Below are positions 1-8,426 of a DNA stretch of 34,263 nucleotides, piece after piece. The position numbers were made by a program, and so were the translations under genes. The DNA is taken from NCBI RefSeq assembly GCF_018860245.1, contig NZ_JAHKPD010000004.1:51964-86226 (forward strand), read 5' to 3'. Under the pieces are notes generated by a model. It had not been told where the DNA came from. It saw only the letters and a program-made list of their open reading frames with translations, and ran no database searches. Source of the DNA: Pseudotamlana agarivorans (lineage in GTDB: Bacteria > Bacteroidota > Bacteroidia > Flavobacteriales > Flavobacteriaceae). How positions within the stretch are numbered: position 1 is the stretch's first letter; every line of letters starts with the position of its first letter.

Positions 1-42
1 ATAAGTCATACCAACTTTTTTAATAGGAATCTTTTTAGGGTA

Positions 43-375
43 TTATTCACCCAATAATTCTTGCATTTTTTCACGCATTAAATCTTCATCTTGTAGCGCT
101 TCCATACCGAAATAAGACACCATCCAAGCCATAAACGCAATAAAGAGTATACCTAAAACAACACCAATAATGGCTAGTATTTTACCAACTTTCACATTTT
201 GATAACCGGAATACATATCGGGATTTTCAGCATAGATTTTAGAGGCTTTACTCGCTAATATGATGGCGACTATTCCAAGAATAATACTTATAAAGCCGTA
301 GCAGCAGAAAAATGGAATTGATAATATTCCAAATATTAAGATTAATGTTGAGTTTGGTAATTTTTTTTGTTCCAT
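43..375 (-). CDS. Small CCC-motif/DUF4190-like membrane protein
   Basis: A 110-residue inner-membrane protein with no recognisable enzymatic motif. Two long hydrophobic stretches are visible, about residues 11-42 and 65-90. The first carries the double-cysteine motif FFCCYG, and the tail is short and charged. This layout fits the small Bacteroidota membrane proteins annotated as 'CCC motif membrane protein' or DUF4190, although only two adjacent cysteines are present here. It lies 10 bases downstream of the DUF2752 gene on the same strand, so the two are probably cotranscribed. The pairing of these two families is common in Flavobacteriia, but the function is unknown. The family call is moderately sure; the role is not known. 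Confidence 0.65.
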   Translation of the reverse strand: MEQKKLPNSTLILIFGILSIPFFCCYGFISIILGIVAIILASKASKIYAENPDMYSGYQNVKVGKILAIIGVVLGILFIAFMAWMVSYFGMEALQDEDLMREKMQELLGE

Positions 376-385
376 AATAAATTAA

Positions 386-667
386 TTATTTAGTGATAAA
401 GGTTTTTATGATAAAGCTGGTAACAATAATAAAACCATTAAGTATAGCTAAGGTGGTTATTATCTTGTTTCCGTATTTAAAGTTTGTTTTGGCATGAATT
501 GCAATTACCCCAAAAAGTAGAATAAGTGTATAAATGGCAGGATACATTTTAAAGGCTGCTATAAAATCACCATCTAAAATAAAGGCTATAGCTCTTTGTA
601 TACCACAACCAAGGCATTCGAAACCTAAATACTTTTTATTTAAACAAGGGAGCATGTATTCTTTCAT
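386..667 (-). CDS. DUF2752 domain membrane protein
   Basis: A 93-residue protein that carries the DUF2752 signature. It has a Cys-x-x-Cys-Gly motif (ECLGCGIQR, Cys18 and Cys21) followed by Arg25 and a Gly-Asp about ten residues later, and then two predicted membrane helices (about residues 40-57 and 68-88). DUF2752 proteins are small membrane proteins of unknown function in which the CxxCG...R motif is the conserved core. It is the first gene of a leftward pair with the CCC-motif protein. Its upstream region on this strand holds a short inverted repeat at 680-697. The family assignment is good; no biochemical role can be given. Confidence 0.75.
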   Translation of the reverse strand: MKEYMLPCLNKKYLGFECLGCGIQRAIAFILDGDFIAAFKMYPAIYTLILLFGVIAIHAKTNFKYGNKIITTLAILNGFIIVTSFIIKTFITK

Positions 668-679
668 TAAAATTTTTTC

Positions 680-697
680 TAGCCAAACGAATGGCTA
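680..697. repeat. Inverted repeat upstream of the DUF2752 gene
   Basis: Perfect 6-base arms TAGCCA and TGGCTA are separated by 6 bases, 13 bases upstream of the DUF2752 start codon. It could be a 5' leader hairpin or an operator. A second dyad, GTTGAAT/ATTCAAC with a 4-base spacer, lies at 724-741 in the same intergenic region. The rest of the 200-base gap (668-867) shows nothing else I can support. Confidence 0.4.
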
Positions 698-867
698 AAA
701 TAGTAAAAGATCCTTAATGATTAGTTGAATATGAATTCAACAATTTCTAAGATCATTTTTCTAATTTAAACAATAACCAGGTTCATGAATTCTATAAATA
801 AATCGATAAAATAAAAAACAATCCTAAATTTTCCCGTAATTTGCTTTTGGATTAATCTTCAAAAATC

Positions 868-1065
868 ATGAAATATTTAAACTATATTTTAATAGTTATA
901 GGTGCTTTTATAGCTATGTATGCCAAAACCAATGCCAATCAAAACCAATATATATTAATTGGAGGTATTGTGGTACTCATGATTGGTATTTACAGGGTGG
1001 CTAAAACAGTACCTAGTAAAAGGGAGCGAGAAGATATTGAAAATAATAACGACGATGCCGTATGA
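868..1065 (+). CDS. Small two-helix membrane protein, function unknown
   Basis: A 65-residue protein with two hydrophobic segments (about residues 4-18 and 28-46) and a charged, acidic C-terminal tail containing ENNNDD. No family motif is recognised. Its stop codon overlaps the start codon of the following Smr-domain gene in an ATGA arrangement, so the two are very probably cotranscribed and translationally coupled. That overlap, the membrane-protein composition and the clean start support it as a real gene despite its size. Confidence 0.6.
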   Translation: MKYLNYILIVIGAFIAMYAKTNANQNQYILIGGIVVLMIGIYRVAKTVPSKREREDIENNNDDAV

Positions 1066-1622
1066 GTTTTAAATTAGGTGATTTTGTATTAGTTCTCGAT
1101 GAAGATTTATCTGGTACAATTGTTAGTATAAAAGCTGAGACCATTTCTATTGAAACGGAAGATGGTTTTATGCTGGATTTCCAAAGTTACGAGTTGGTCA
1201 AAAATGATAAAGAGGAAACTTTAAAAGGGTTGTTTTCTAAATCAAGCCTAAGTACGGTAATTTCAGAAAAGGAACAACCTAAGCGTAAACAACAAGTTAA
1301 CAAGCGAGCAAAAGATAGGTATGAGCCTACAATGGAAGTAGATTTACATATTCATCACTTAGTGAAATCAGCTAGAGGGATGAGTAATTTTGATATGCTT
1401 ACACTACAACTTGATACCGCAAGACATAAATTAGATTTTGCCATTTCAAAACGTATTCAGAAAATAGTATTCATTCACGGGGTTGGTGAGGGCGTACTTA
1501 AAACCGAACTGGAGTATCTTTTTGGACGTTATAATAATGTAAAATATTACGATGCCAATTACCAAAAATATGGTCTTGGAGCTACCGAGGTTTATATATT
1601 TCAAAATGTAACTTCAACTTAA
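1062..1622 (+). CDS. Smr/MutS2-family domain protein
   Basis: A 186-residue protein. The N-terminal part (about 1-47) looks like a small beta-barrel domain. A Lys/Gln-rich linker follows (about 70-88), then a C-terminal Smr domain (about 90-182). The Smr hallmarks are visible: the DLH motif at residues 94-96 (MEVDLHIHHL) and the HGxGxGxL motif at 139-146 (HGVGEGVL). Smr domains in MutS2 and related proteins are nucleic-acid nucleases or ribosome-rescue factors. The substrate of this stand-alone Bacteroidota form is not known. The gene overlaps the upstream membrane-protein gene by 4 bases. Its 3' end overlaps the stop of the convergent lipoprotein gene, so the two transcripts converge with no gap. 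Confidence 0.85.
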   Translation: MSFKLGDFVLVLDEDLSGTIVSIKAETISIETEDGFMLDFQSYELVKNDKEETLKGLFSKSSLSTVISEKEQPKRKQQVNKRAKDRYEPTMEVDLHIHHLVKSARGMSNFDMLTLQLDTARHKLDFAISKRIQKIVFIHGVGEGVLKTELEYLFGRYNNVKYYDANYQKYGLGATEVYIFQNVTST

Positions 1623-2533
1623 TTAAAGATTGGTGACGCGATAATGACTTTGGTTAATTCGCTGTTTTCTAATTCTCCAAAATCGACTTCATCTGCCGAT
1701 AAAATTTCTATGTCTATATTTCTTAAAATTGTAGTCACTTTATAATATTGCGTATAAATATGTCCTCTATAGGCTGTTGCAGGTACCAGTGTTGCCACTT
1801 GAGGATTTAAATAATCTGCGATACCAGGATAGGTTTCATCATTTGCAGGGTTTTCATCTTGAGAATCATTTTCTTCATCTCTGGTTTTAACACCATCACC
1901 ATCATCATCTGCATCTAAATAATCGGGGATACCATCGTTATCGGTATCTTGAGCGTCACTTAAATCGCCGTCACCATTAGGGTCGGGATTTTCATCTATG
2001 GTTAAAATATTATCACCATCATCATCAGAATCAATATAGTTGGGAATACCATCACCATCGGTATCATCATCTGTTAAATCACCATTTCCATTGATATCCT
2101 CTAATATGGATGGAATACCATCATCATCTGCTTCGGTTAAAACCGTTTTAACATCGGCAAATCCACTTGTACTTTGAATATCTTTAGTAATCGATACTGC
2201 CGAACTAGGCACATCATTACAAAACAAATCGCTTGGTAGCGACTCATTACTATAAGTTCTATAATTAAATGGGTTCGTAGTACTGATGCTATATGAGTTT
2301 TCAAAAATACCATCAGCATCAACGGTTAGTATATCATTCAATGTTACACCTGTTAATTTTAAAGAAAGTGATTCTGAAGGGGCGTCCTTAGTTTTGTAAA
2401 ATACTAAATTATTAATACCACAACTACTATAGGTGTCTTCGAAATCCAATTCAATGGTAATGATGTCACCATCGTCACAAGACATGTTGAATAATAAACT
2501 CAATGAAATTAAGGTAAAAAACAGATTACGCAT
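1619..2533 (-). CDS. Lipoprotein with thrombospondin type 3-like calcium repeats
   Basis: A 304-residue exported lipoprotein. A signal peptide ends in the lipobox LFNMSC with acylated Cys19. The middle part (about 134-243) is a run of Asp-rich repeats of the DxDxDGxxD type, for example DTDGDGIPNYID and DTDNDGIPDYLD. These match thrombospondin type 3/calcium-binding repeats, which fold around Ca2+ ions. Ligand and partner are unknown. The N-terminal 110 residues hold four cysteines that could form disulfides, and the C-terminal 60 residues show no known domain. In Flavobacteriia such repeats are often found in envelope or cell-surface proteins. The repeat also gives the DNA a GATGATGG/CCATCATC-type low-complexity stretch. 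A strong -7 element lies just upstream at 2550-2557. Confidence 0.8.
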   Translation of the reverse strand: MRNLFFTLISLSLLFNMSCDDGDIITIELDFEDTYSSCGINNLVFYKTKDAPSESLSLKLTGVTLNDILTVDADGIFENSYSISTTNPFNYRTYSNESLPSDLFCNDVPSSAVSITKDIQSTSGFADVKTVLTEADDDGIPSILEDINGNGDLTDDDTDGDGIPNYIDSDDDGDNILTIDENPDPNGDGDLSDAQDTDNDGIPDYLDADDDGDGVKTRDEENDSQDENPANDETYPGIADYLNPQVATLVPATAYRGHIYTQYYKVTTILRNIDIEILSADEVDFGELENSELTKVIIASPIFN

Positions 2534-2549
2534 GGCATTTTATTTTAAG

Positions 2550-2557
2550 CAAAAATA
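2550..2557 (-). promoter_or_regulatory. -7 element of the calcium-repeat lipoprotein gene
   Basis: On the minus strand the octamer TATTTTTG matches the Bacteroidota -7 consensus TAnnTTTG exactly, 17 bases upstream of the lipoprotein start codon. No clear -33 TTG is seen at the expected distance. Confidence 0.5.
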
Positions 2558-2585
2558 ATGGAATTGTAAATTATAACACATCATA

Positions 2586-2615
2586 TTGATAATAATTTTA
2601 TTTCAAGTACTTTTG
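2586..2615 (+). promoter_or_regulatory. Promoter of the cysteine desulfurase gene
   Basis: TTG at 2586-2588 and TACTTTTG at 2608-2615 are separated by 19 bases. This matches the Bacteroidota primary sigma-factor pattern TTG-N19/20-TAnnTTTG. It lies 27 bases upstream of the start codon. Confidence 0.65.
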
Positions 2616-2642
2616 GTGTTTCAACAGAATTAAGGGAAGCAA

Positions 2643-3788
2643 ATGCAACAGGTTTATTTTGATAATGCAGCAACAACACCTATGCGTGATGAAGTTATTG
2701 ATGCTATTTCCGAAGTTATGAAAAACAATTTTGGTAACCCCTCGTCGTCTCATAGTTTTGGGCGATCCTCCAAAAGTTTAGTAGAAAAATCGCGAAAAAG
2801 TATTGCGCAACATTTAAATGTGGCGGCTAGTGAAATTATTTTCACATCTGGCGGAACCGAAGCAGATAACTTTGTGTTACATAGTGCTATTAACAATTTG
2901 AGTGTAAGGCATATTATTACATCGAAAATAGAACACCATGCCGTTTTGCATCCTGTTGAAAAGCTTGAAAAGGATAGTAGAATTAGGGTGAGTTATGTTG
3001 ATCTAGACGCTAAAGGAAATATTGATTTCAAGCACTTAGAAAGTTTGCTGCAAACAGATACTAAAACCTTAGTGAGTTTAATGCATATTAATAATGAAAT
3101 TGGGAATATCTTAGATTTAAAGCGTGTTTCTAACTTGTGTCAAGCAAATAATGCTTTATTTCATACTGATGCGGTTCAATCTGTGGGGCATTATTATATA
3201 GATTTGCAAACAATTCCAATAGATTTTATTTCAGCATCGGCACATAAATTTCATGGACCAAAAGGTATAGGCTTTGTTTTTATTAAGAAAAACTCCGGAC
3301 TTAAACCAATAATTATTGGAGGAGAGCAGGAGCGTGGACTGAGAGCTGGGACTGAGAATGTACCCAGTATTGTGGGTATGGAAACCGCCTTGAATATCGC
3401 TTTTAAAAATCTAGAAGAAGAAATTGAATATTTAAAAGAATTAAAACAGTATTTTATTCAAAAATGTATTGCTCAAATTCCTAATATTGCTTTTAATGGA
3501 AACTCAGTTGATTTTGAATTAAGTAGTCATACGCTAATAAATTTACGATTACCATTAGACGAAGATAAAGCCGCGATGATTTTATTCCATTTGGATTTAA
3601 AAGGTGTTGCATGCTCTAGAGGTAGTGCTTGTCAAAGCGGAAGCTCCAAAAAATCTCATGTCTTATCTGAAATTCTTAAGGACAAAGATTTACAAAAACC
3701 ATCACTTCGTTTTTCATTTAGTATTTTCAATACAAAAGAAGAAGTAGATTATGTGATAAACGTTTTAAAAGGGATGGTGATAAACTAA
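2643..3788 (+). CDS. Cysteine desulfurase, class I NifS/IscS-like
   Basis: A 381-residue PLP enzyme that removes sulfur from L-cysteine as an enzyme-bound persulfide for Fe-S clusters or tRNA thiolation. Recognisable sites are the N-terminal VYFDNAATTP, the cofactor loop TSGGTEAD, the PLP lysine Lys202 in SASAHKFHGPKG, the His98 region (KIEHHAVL) and the catalytic Cys330 in CSRGSACQSGSSKKSHVL. The long GSAC loop makes it class I (IscS/NifS-like) rather than SufS. Length is normal for the family. No isc or suf partner genes are nearby, so a tRNA-thiolation role is possible but not shown. The gene has its own promoter. Its stop codon overlaps the convergent TonB-receptor gene by four bases. Confidence 0.93.
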   Translation: MQQVYFDNAATTPMRDEVIDAISEVMKNNFGNPSSSHSFGRSSKSLVEKSRKSIAQHLNVAASEIIFTSGGTEADNFVLHSAINNLSVRHIITSKIEHHAVLHPVEKLEKDSRIRVSYVDLDAKGNIDFKHLESLLQTDTKTLVSLMHINNEIGNILDLKRVSNLCQANNALFHTDAVQSVGHYYIDLQTIPIDFISASAHKFHGPKGIGFVFIKKNSGLKPIIIGGEQERGLRAGTENVPSIVGMETALNIAFKNLEEEIEYLKELKQYFIQKCIAQIPNIAFNGNSVDFELSSHTLINLRLPLDEDKAAMILFHLDLKGVACSRGSACQSGSSKKSHVLSEILKDKDLQKPSLRFSFSIFNTKEEVDYVINVLKGMVIN

Positions 3789-6244
3789 AACTTCATGGTT
3801 GTTCTAACATTAAACACACGAGGCGTTAAATAATTGGGAATGGCGATTTGACGTTTGTTACGTACATCTCGAACCCATGTGTTTGTAATGGAGTTTTGAA
3901 CATCGAAAATATTAAAGATTTCTATACCAAAGGATAATTCTTTAAATGGTTTTCTCCATCCTTTATCGAATTGCTTGTTTCTATCGGTAACCACATATTG
4001 TACACCCAAATCTGCACGTTTATAATCTGGTAAACGTGATTGGTATACATATGGGTCTGCATAACTAGGCGAGCCACCAGGCACTCCAGTATTATATACC
4101 AGGTTAAGGTACATTTTTAAACTGGGTACATTTGGTACATAATCTTGAAATAAAGCCGCAAACTTTAAGCGTTGGTCGGTTGGTCTTGGAATATAACCTC
4201 TATTGTCTATATTTTCTTCCGTTTTTAAATATCCAAAGCTAAACCACGATTCTGTTCCTGGTACGAATTCACCATTTAAACGCATATCTAAGCCATAAGC
4301 ATAGGCTTCTGCACTATTATTTGCACGGTATCTTATCCGTACATTTTCTAAAGTGTAAGGGTTAACATCGGTTAGTTTTTTATAGTAAACTTCGGAAGTT
4401 AATTTAAAAGGACGGTCCCACATTTTAAAACTATAATCATTTCCTAAAACTAAATGAATTGATTTTTGAGCCTTAACATCCGGTTGAATAATACCATTCT
4501 TATCACGAAGTTCTCTGTAAAATGGCGGCTGATAATATAAACCTGTTGCGACTCTAAAAAGCATGTCTTTTTCCCAGTTTGGTTTAATGGTAAACTGGGC
4601 ACGCGGACTAAATACGGTTTGGTTATTAGTAGATATGCCTTCACCACTAACTGTCCAATTTTGCATACGTATACCAGCATTATACCAAACTTCGTTGGAT
4701 CCTATTTCGCTGCGCTTACTCCATTGGGCATAGGCTTGGATTCTGTTAATTTGCGTGTGATTGGTTGCTCTTACATTCGTATATGGTTCCAATGGTCCAG
4801 TATATGGCTCGTAAGGTTGCTCATTTGCTGGTTTAGTAATTGGTCGAACCGAAAATCCAGCAGAATCAATAACTTCCCATTCTACTAAACGATCTCGAAT
4901 ATCTTCATTCGTATATTTTAGAGACCATTCGATACGGTTTTCTTCGATTTTAAAATTTCCTTTATGTTCAATGTTTGTTATAAGGGCATCTAAATCGTTT
5001 CTTCCGTGGGTAAGTTGTCCACCAATTCCTTCACTATATTCAACTTCACCTAAATTTTCATCACCAATGTTCGCATTTACCTCTCCTAATCGATATTGTG
5101 CCAAAATATCAAAATGTTCTTGCTCTTGTGTATTGTACATCGAAGCAATTAAGTGTAAGGTTAAATCGTCATTCGCAAAATATGTTCCCTTAAAAGCACC
5201 AAATAAAGTTTGGTACTGGTCTTTTTCTTGTCCGTCATAATACACCAATAAAGCCATAGGGTCTGTTAGTGTACCAAAGTTAGTTTGTCGTGTTTTTGGT
5301 TCGTAATTGTACTTATTTAAAGAAGCATTCCCTAAGAAGCTTAAATGAAATTTATTAGAAAATTTATAAGTAAAATAACCTTGAATATCACCAAAGGCAG
5401 GCTTAAAATTGGTTTCGGTTTCTTTCGCATTAACAAGCAAACTATTATCTCGGTAACGTGCCCCAACAATAGCTGAAAATTTGGAGTCTTTACTCATGTT
5501 TTCAATAGAAACACTAGCTCCAAGTAAGCTTACATCGGCGTTCGCTTCAAATTGAAAAGGGGTTTTATAAGTGATGTCTAACACAGAAGAAAGTTTGTCT
5601 CCATATTTTGCTTGAAAACCTCCAGCTGAAAAATCAACGTTCTTAACCATATTTGTATTTACAAAACTAAGCCCTTCCTGCTGCCCCGATCGTATTAAAA
5701 ACGGACGATAAACCTCAATATCATTTACATATACCAGGTTTTCGTCATAGTTTCCACCTCTTACAGAATACTGGGTACTTAATTCATTGTTGTTACTTAC
5801 TCCAGGAAGCGTTAGAAGTAAATTTTCTACACCAGCATTTGCTCCTGGAATTTTTCTAATTGCTTCAGGGTTTAATGTTACAATACCTTGTACCTCCTTA
5901 CGCTGTCCACTATTAATAACGACCGTTGCAATCTGTTCAATGGAAGAATTCATTATAGGGTTAAACTCGAAATTCTCCCCGTTTTTTAAATTAAAAGTAG
6001 TTTGAATGGTTTTATAAGAAAGATGAGTAAAACCTATAGAAACATCCTGATTTGCTGGGATAGTTAAGGTGTAGAATCCATTAGCATTGGTTTCAGTTCC
6101 GTTTGTATTGTGTTTAATACTTACCTTTTCAACAGGTAAATTGTTTTCATCTAGAATAACACCTTTTATCGTTGCAGTTTGGGCAAAACCAACTGTAATA
6201 ATGATGAAAAATATGGAAGTGGTTAGTAAAAGTTTAGTTCTCAA
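3785..6244 (-). CDS. TonB-dependent outer-membrane receptor
   Basis: An 819-residue outer-membrane transporter that uses TonB energy to import a substrate not identifiable from sequence. A signal peptide (1-21, ending GFAQ) is followed by a carboxypeptidase-regulatory-like beta-sandwich (about 23-105), a plug domain (about 115-235, with SVRGGNYDENLVYVNDIEVY) and a long beta-barrel ending in Phe (RTTMKF). No SusD-like lipoprotein partner is next to it, so it is not a SusCD glycan system. It starts 12 bases after the M23 peptidase stop and is likely the second gene of that operon. This link suggests an envelope-related role, but that is inference. The length is shorter than SusC types (about 1000) and fits the stand-alone flavobacterial class. 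Confidence 0.92.
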   Translation of the reverse strand: MRTKLLLTTSIFFIIITVGFAQTATIKGVILDENNLPVEKVSIKHNTNGTETNANGFYTLTIPANQDVSIGFTHLSYKTIQTTFNLKNGENFEFNPIMNSSIEQIATVVINSGQRKEVQGIVTLNPEAIRKIPGANAGVENLLLTLPGVSNNNELSTQYSVRGGNYDENLVYVNDIEVYRPFLIRSGQQEGLSFVNTNMVKNVDFSAGGFQAKYGDKLSSVLDITYKTPFQFEANADVSLLGASVSIENMSKDSKFSAIVGARYRDNSLLVNAKETETNFKPAFGDIQGYFTYKFSNKFHLSFLGNASLNKYNYEPKTRQTNFGTLTDPMALLVYYDGQEKDQYQTLFGAFKGTYFANDDLTLHLIASMYNTQEQEHFDILAQYRLGEVNANIGDENLGEVEYSEGIGGQLTHGRNDLDALITNIEHKGNFKIEENRIEWSLKYTNEDIRDRLVEWEVIDSAGFSVRPITKPANEQPYEPYTGPLEPYTNVRATNHTQINRIQAYAQWSKRSEIGSNEVWYNAGIRMQNWTVSGEGISTNNQTVFSPRAQFTIKPNWEKDMLFRVATGLYYQPPFYRELRDKNGIIQPDVKAQKSIHLVLGNDYSFKMWDRPFKLTSEVYYKKLTDVNPYTLENVRIRYRANNSAEAYAYGLDMRLNGEFVPGTESWFSFGYLKTEENIDNRGYIPRPTDQRLKFAALFQDYVPNVPSLKMYLNLVYNTGVPGGSPSYADPYVYQSRLPDYKRADLGVQYVVTDRNKQFDKGWRKPFKELSFGIEIFNIFDVQNSITNTWVRDVRNKRQIAIPNYLTPRVFNVRTTMKF

Positions 6245-6256
6245 AGGAATGTTGGT

Positions 6257-7942
6257 TTATTTTCGGTAAAATAACGCTTCAAAAGTAGAATTATTTCCCA
6301 CATTATCGGTTACAATAAGCTTTAAATTATTTTTAGTTTCAGAAATCACAGCATCACTAAAATCATAGGTTAGGGTTTTAGTTTTATAGTCGTACTCCAT
6401 TAATATCCACTCACCATTCATTGTGGCTCTGTAATTTGAAATGCCAGATTCTTTATCGTCAATTTTAATTTTTAAATAATTATAGTTGCTTATCCATTGT
6501 TCATTTTTAAAATTAGAACCATAGATTTTTGGAGTAATTGTGTCAAAAGCTAAAGTATATAGCCCAAGTGTTTTTGAGCTTCCTATAAGTAAATTATCTT
6601 TTCGTTTTGTTGAAGTATAACTAGGATATTTATGACGACCTACAAGTTGTGCAATGTATAACTTGTTTTGGTCTGCTTTAGTATAATGGCTCACATCGAA
6701 GGTTATATTAAAATTCTTCTTTGTGGCCTTAATATCTTCATGAAGTTTAACGGTATCGTTTTTAACCTCAAAATCTAAATAGAAATCTTCATAAAATGTA
6801 TCCTTATAAAAATCAACAGAAATACGACCTTCTTTTAAGTTGGTAGTTTGATTATTATGTATGTAGTAAGGCGTGATTTTTTCTGTTTCAGCCATCGAAG
6901 TACTGTCTTTTTCTCCATTAATATGGATGGTAACCCAAGAAGAATTGCTTTCAAAATCTGAAACACGAATTTTATAAACCACACTAGTCTTATCTAGAAC
7001 TTCTATCATACCGTTATTTATAATTGGCTTTATAATGCTTAACGGATTATTAATTTTGAATAATTTTTGAATGCGCTTTTTTGAGGATGTATATTTCTCG
7101 TAATCTATAAGTTGATTAATGTGCTTTGTTTCACTGAAAGAAAAGCGTTTAAAATCAAGCTCATAGTTTTTACTTCCATTTACAAAGGACTCAATATTAT
7201 ATACGCCATTGGAATTAGGAGCCAAATCGAGTCGGTCTATTGTTTCAATTCCAAAACCAATATTCCCTATAGCATTAATGGTTTTGGTTGTATAGTCACC
7301 ACCTTTTAATGGAGCCAACGAGAGCTTTTGTTTATGGTTTGAACTGTTAACAAACGAATTGTCATCCAAGGGGTAAACATAAATAGATTTTACAACCGGG
7401 TTTGTACTGTCCTTACTATCAATTCCAAAAAGCATAGGATTCATTGGGCGTTCTTCTTTATCGCGTATCTCAAAATGTAAATGCGGCCCACCAGACCCCC
7501 CTGAATTTCCGCTATAAGCGATAAGAGCTCCTTTTTTAACATCGATATCGCTGGCATTAGGAAAAAGTTCTATTTCATAAGATTCCTTTTCATATTGCAT
7601 TTTTTTAACATAAGCTTCAATTTCTGGAGCAAATTTTAGTAAATGACCATATACGGTTGTGTAGCCGTTAGGGTGGGTGATGTATAGGGCTTTTCCGTAG
7701 CCCCAATGAGAAATTTTTATGCGACTTATAAAGCCATCGGCCGAGGCGAGAACATTTAAACCTGTGTGACCTTGGGTTTTTATGTCCATTCCAGAGTGAA
7801 AATGATTTGAGCGTAACTCAGCAAAAGTACCCGATAAAACTATTGGTACCTCAAGAGGACTGTCAAAATAATCTTGTGGATAATTATTTTGAGCATTACA
7901 GAATAAAGAAAAAATAAATAGGACTAAAGTTATTATTCGCAT
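6257..7942 (-). CDS. M23-family peptidoglycan endopeptidase (LytM type)
   Basis: A 561-residue exported zinc endopeptidase predicted to cut peptidoglycan peptides. It has a signal peptide of about 17 residues (FSLFCNAQ). The M23 domain is near the N-terminus (about 35-170). The zinc ligands His49 and Asp53 are seen in HFHSGMD, and HLHFE gives His154 and His156, so the active site is complete. The remaining 390 residues look beta-rich, with no named domain visible to me. In most bacteria the M23 domain is C-terminal, but this N-terminal position with a long tail is the usual flavobacterial form. It leads an operon with the TonB receptor and has a good promoter at 7959-7990. Confidence 0.9.
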   Translation of the reverse strand: MRIITLVLFIFSLFCNAQNNYPQDYFDSPLEVPIVLSGTFAELRSNHFHSGMDIKTQGHTGLNVLASADGFISRIKISHWGYGKALYITHPNGYTTVYGHLLKFAPEIEAYVKKMQYEKESYEIELFPNASDIDVKKGALIAYSGNSGGSGGPHLHFEIRDKEERPMNPMLFGIDSKDSTNPVVKSIYVYPLDDNSFVNSSNHKQKLSLAPLKGGDYTTKTINAIGNIGFGIETIDRLDLAPNSNGVYNIESFVNGSKNYELDFKRFSFSETKHINQLIDYEKYTSSKKRIQKLFKINNPLSIIKPIINNGMIEVLDKTSVVYKIRVSDFESNSSWVTIHINGEKDSTSMAETEKITPYYIHNNQTTNLKEGRISVDFYKDTFYEDFYLDFEVKNDTVKLHEDIKATKKNFNITFDVSHYTKADQNKLYIAQLVGRHKYPSYTSTKRKDNLLIGSSKTLGLYTLAFDTITPKIYGSNFKNEQWISNYNYLKIKIDDKESGISNYRATMNGEWILMEYDYKTKTLTYDFSDAVISETKNNLKLIVTDNVGNNSTFEALFYRK

Positions 7943-7958
7943 AGAGAAAGTATTACGG

Positions 7959-7990
7959 CTAAAATATCAATCACAGCATTAAAAAGCAAA
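7959..7990 (-). promoter_or_regulatory. Promoter of the M23 peptidase/TonB-receptor operon
   Basis: On the minus strand TTTG (7990-7987) and TATTTTAG (7966-7959) are 20 bases apart. This is one mismatch from the TAnnTTTG consensus with ideal spacing, 17 bases upstream of the start codon. The divergent zapA-operon promoter lies about 80 bases away. Confidence 0.6.
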
Positions 7991-8065
7991 GAATAAAACA
8001 AAAATCAAGTCACTGTTTACATAGCATAACGTAAAATGGCTTTTTGAAATTTTATTAGAAAACAA

Positions 8066-8096
8066 TTGTTATTTATGCGTAGGAAGCTTAACTTTG
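8066..8096 (+). promoter_or_regulatory. Promoter of the coiled-coil/zapA/6S/rny operon
   Basis: TTG at 8066-8068 and TAACTTTG at 8089-8096 are separated by 20 bases, an exact match to the Bacteroidota promoter pattern. It lies 25 bases before the first start codon. It is the only consensus promoter I see ahead of zapA and rny. Confidence 0.65.
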
Positions 8097-8120
8097 TGAG
8101 ATAAGTATTGAAAATTGTAA

Positions 8121-8411
8121 ATGAGTAATATTGAAGATATTGTAGATTCGTTAGAAAGCAAGATTGGTAAATTATTACAAAAAATGGAGCTTTTGAAGCT
8201 TGCTAATTCGAAATTATCAGAAGAATTAGAGGATTCGAAAAAAGAAATTTCAACTCAAAAAACAGAAATTGTTAACTGGGAAGAAAAATATGAAGCCCTA
8301 AAAATGGCAAATTCAATTCTTGGTAGTGACGATAATAAAAGAGAAACAAAGCTTAAAATAAATGCATTAATTCGAGATATAGACCATTGTATTGCTCAAC
8401 TCTCCGATTAA
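8121..8411 (+). CDS. Coiled-coil protein upstream of zapA (ZapB-like in size and position)
   Basis: A 96-residue protein that is almost entirely a predicted coiled coil. Leucines and isoleucines recur in heptads from about residue 5 to 65, with many Lys and Glu and no cysteine, signal peptide or membrane helix. It sits 15 bases upstream of zapA in the same operon. By position and structure it resembles ZapB-like division coiled coils and may work with ZapA at the Z-ring, but I see no sequence motif proving orthology. Homologues in Bacteroidota have sometimes been labelled as unrelated proteins because coiled coils attract false matches. Certain as a gene; the function is inferred. Confidence 0.75.
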   Translation: MSNIEDIVDSLESKIGKLLQKMELLKLANSKLSEELEDSKKEISTQKTEIVNWEEKYEALKMANSILGSDDNKRETKLKINALIRDIDHCIAQLSD

Positions 8412-8426
8412 AGCTAGATAAATTCA

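Noticed and set aside
1900-2130. Possible CRISPR-like or tandem DNA repeat (CCATCATCATC units)
   Set aside because: The units are irregular in spacing and are explained by the Asp-rich calcium repeats of the lipoprotein.
4450-6269. Several 60-90 codon frames inside the TonB receptor gene
   Set aside because: They are antisense or shifted frames of a long, well-supported gene, with no start context or domain of their own.
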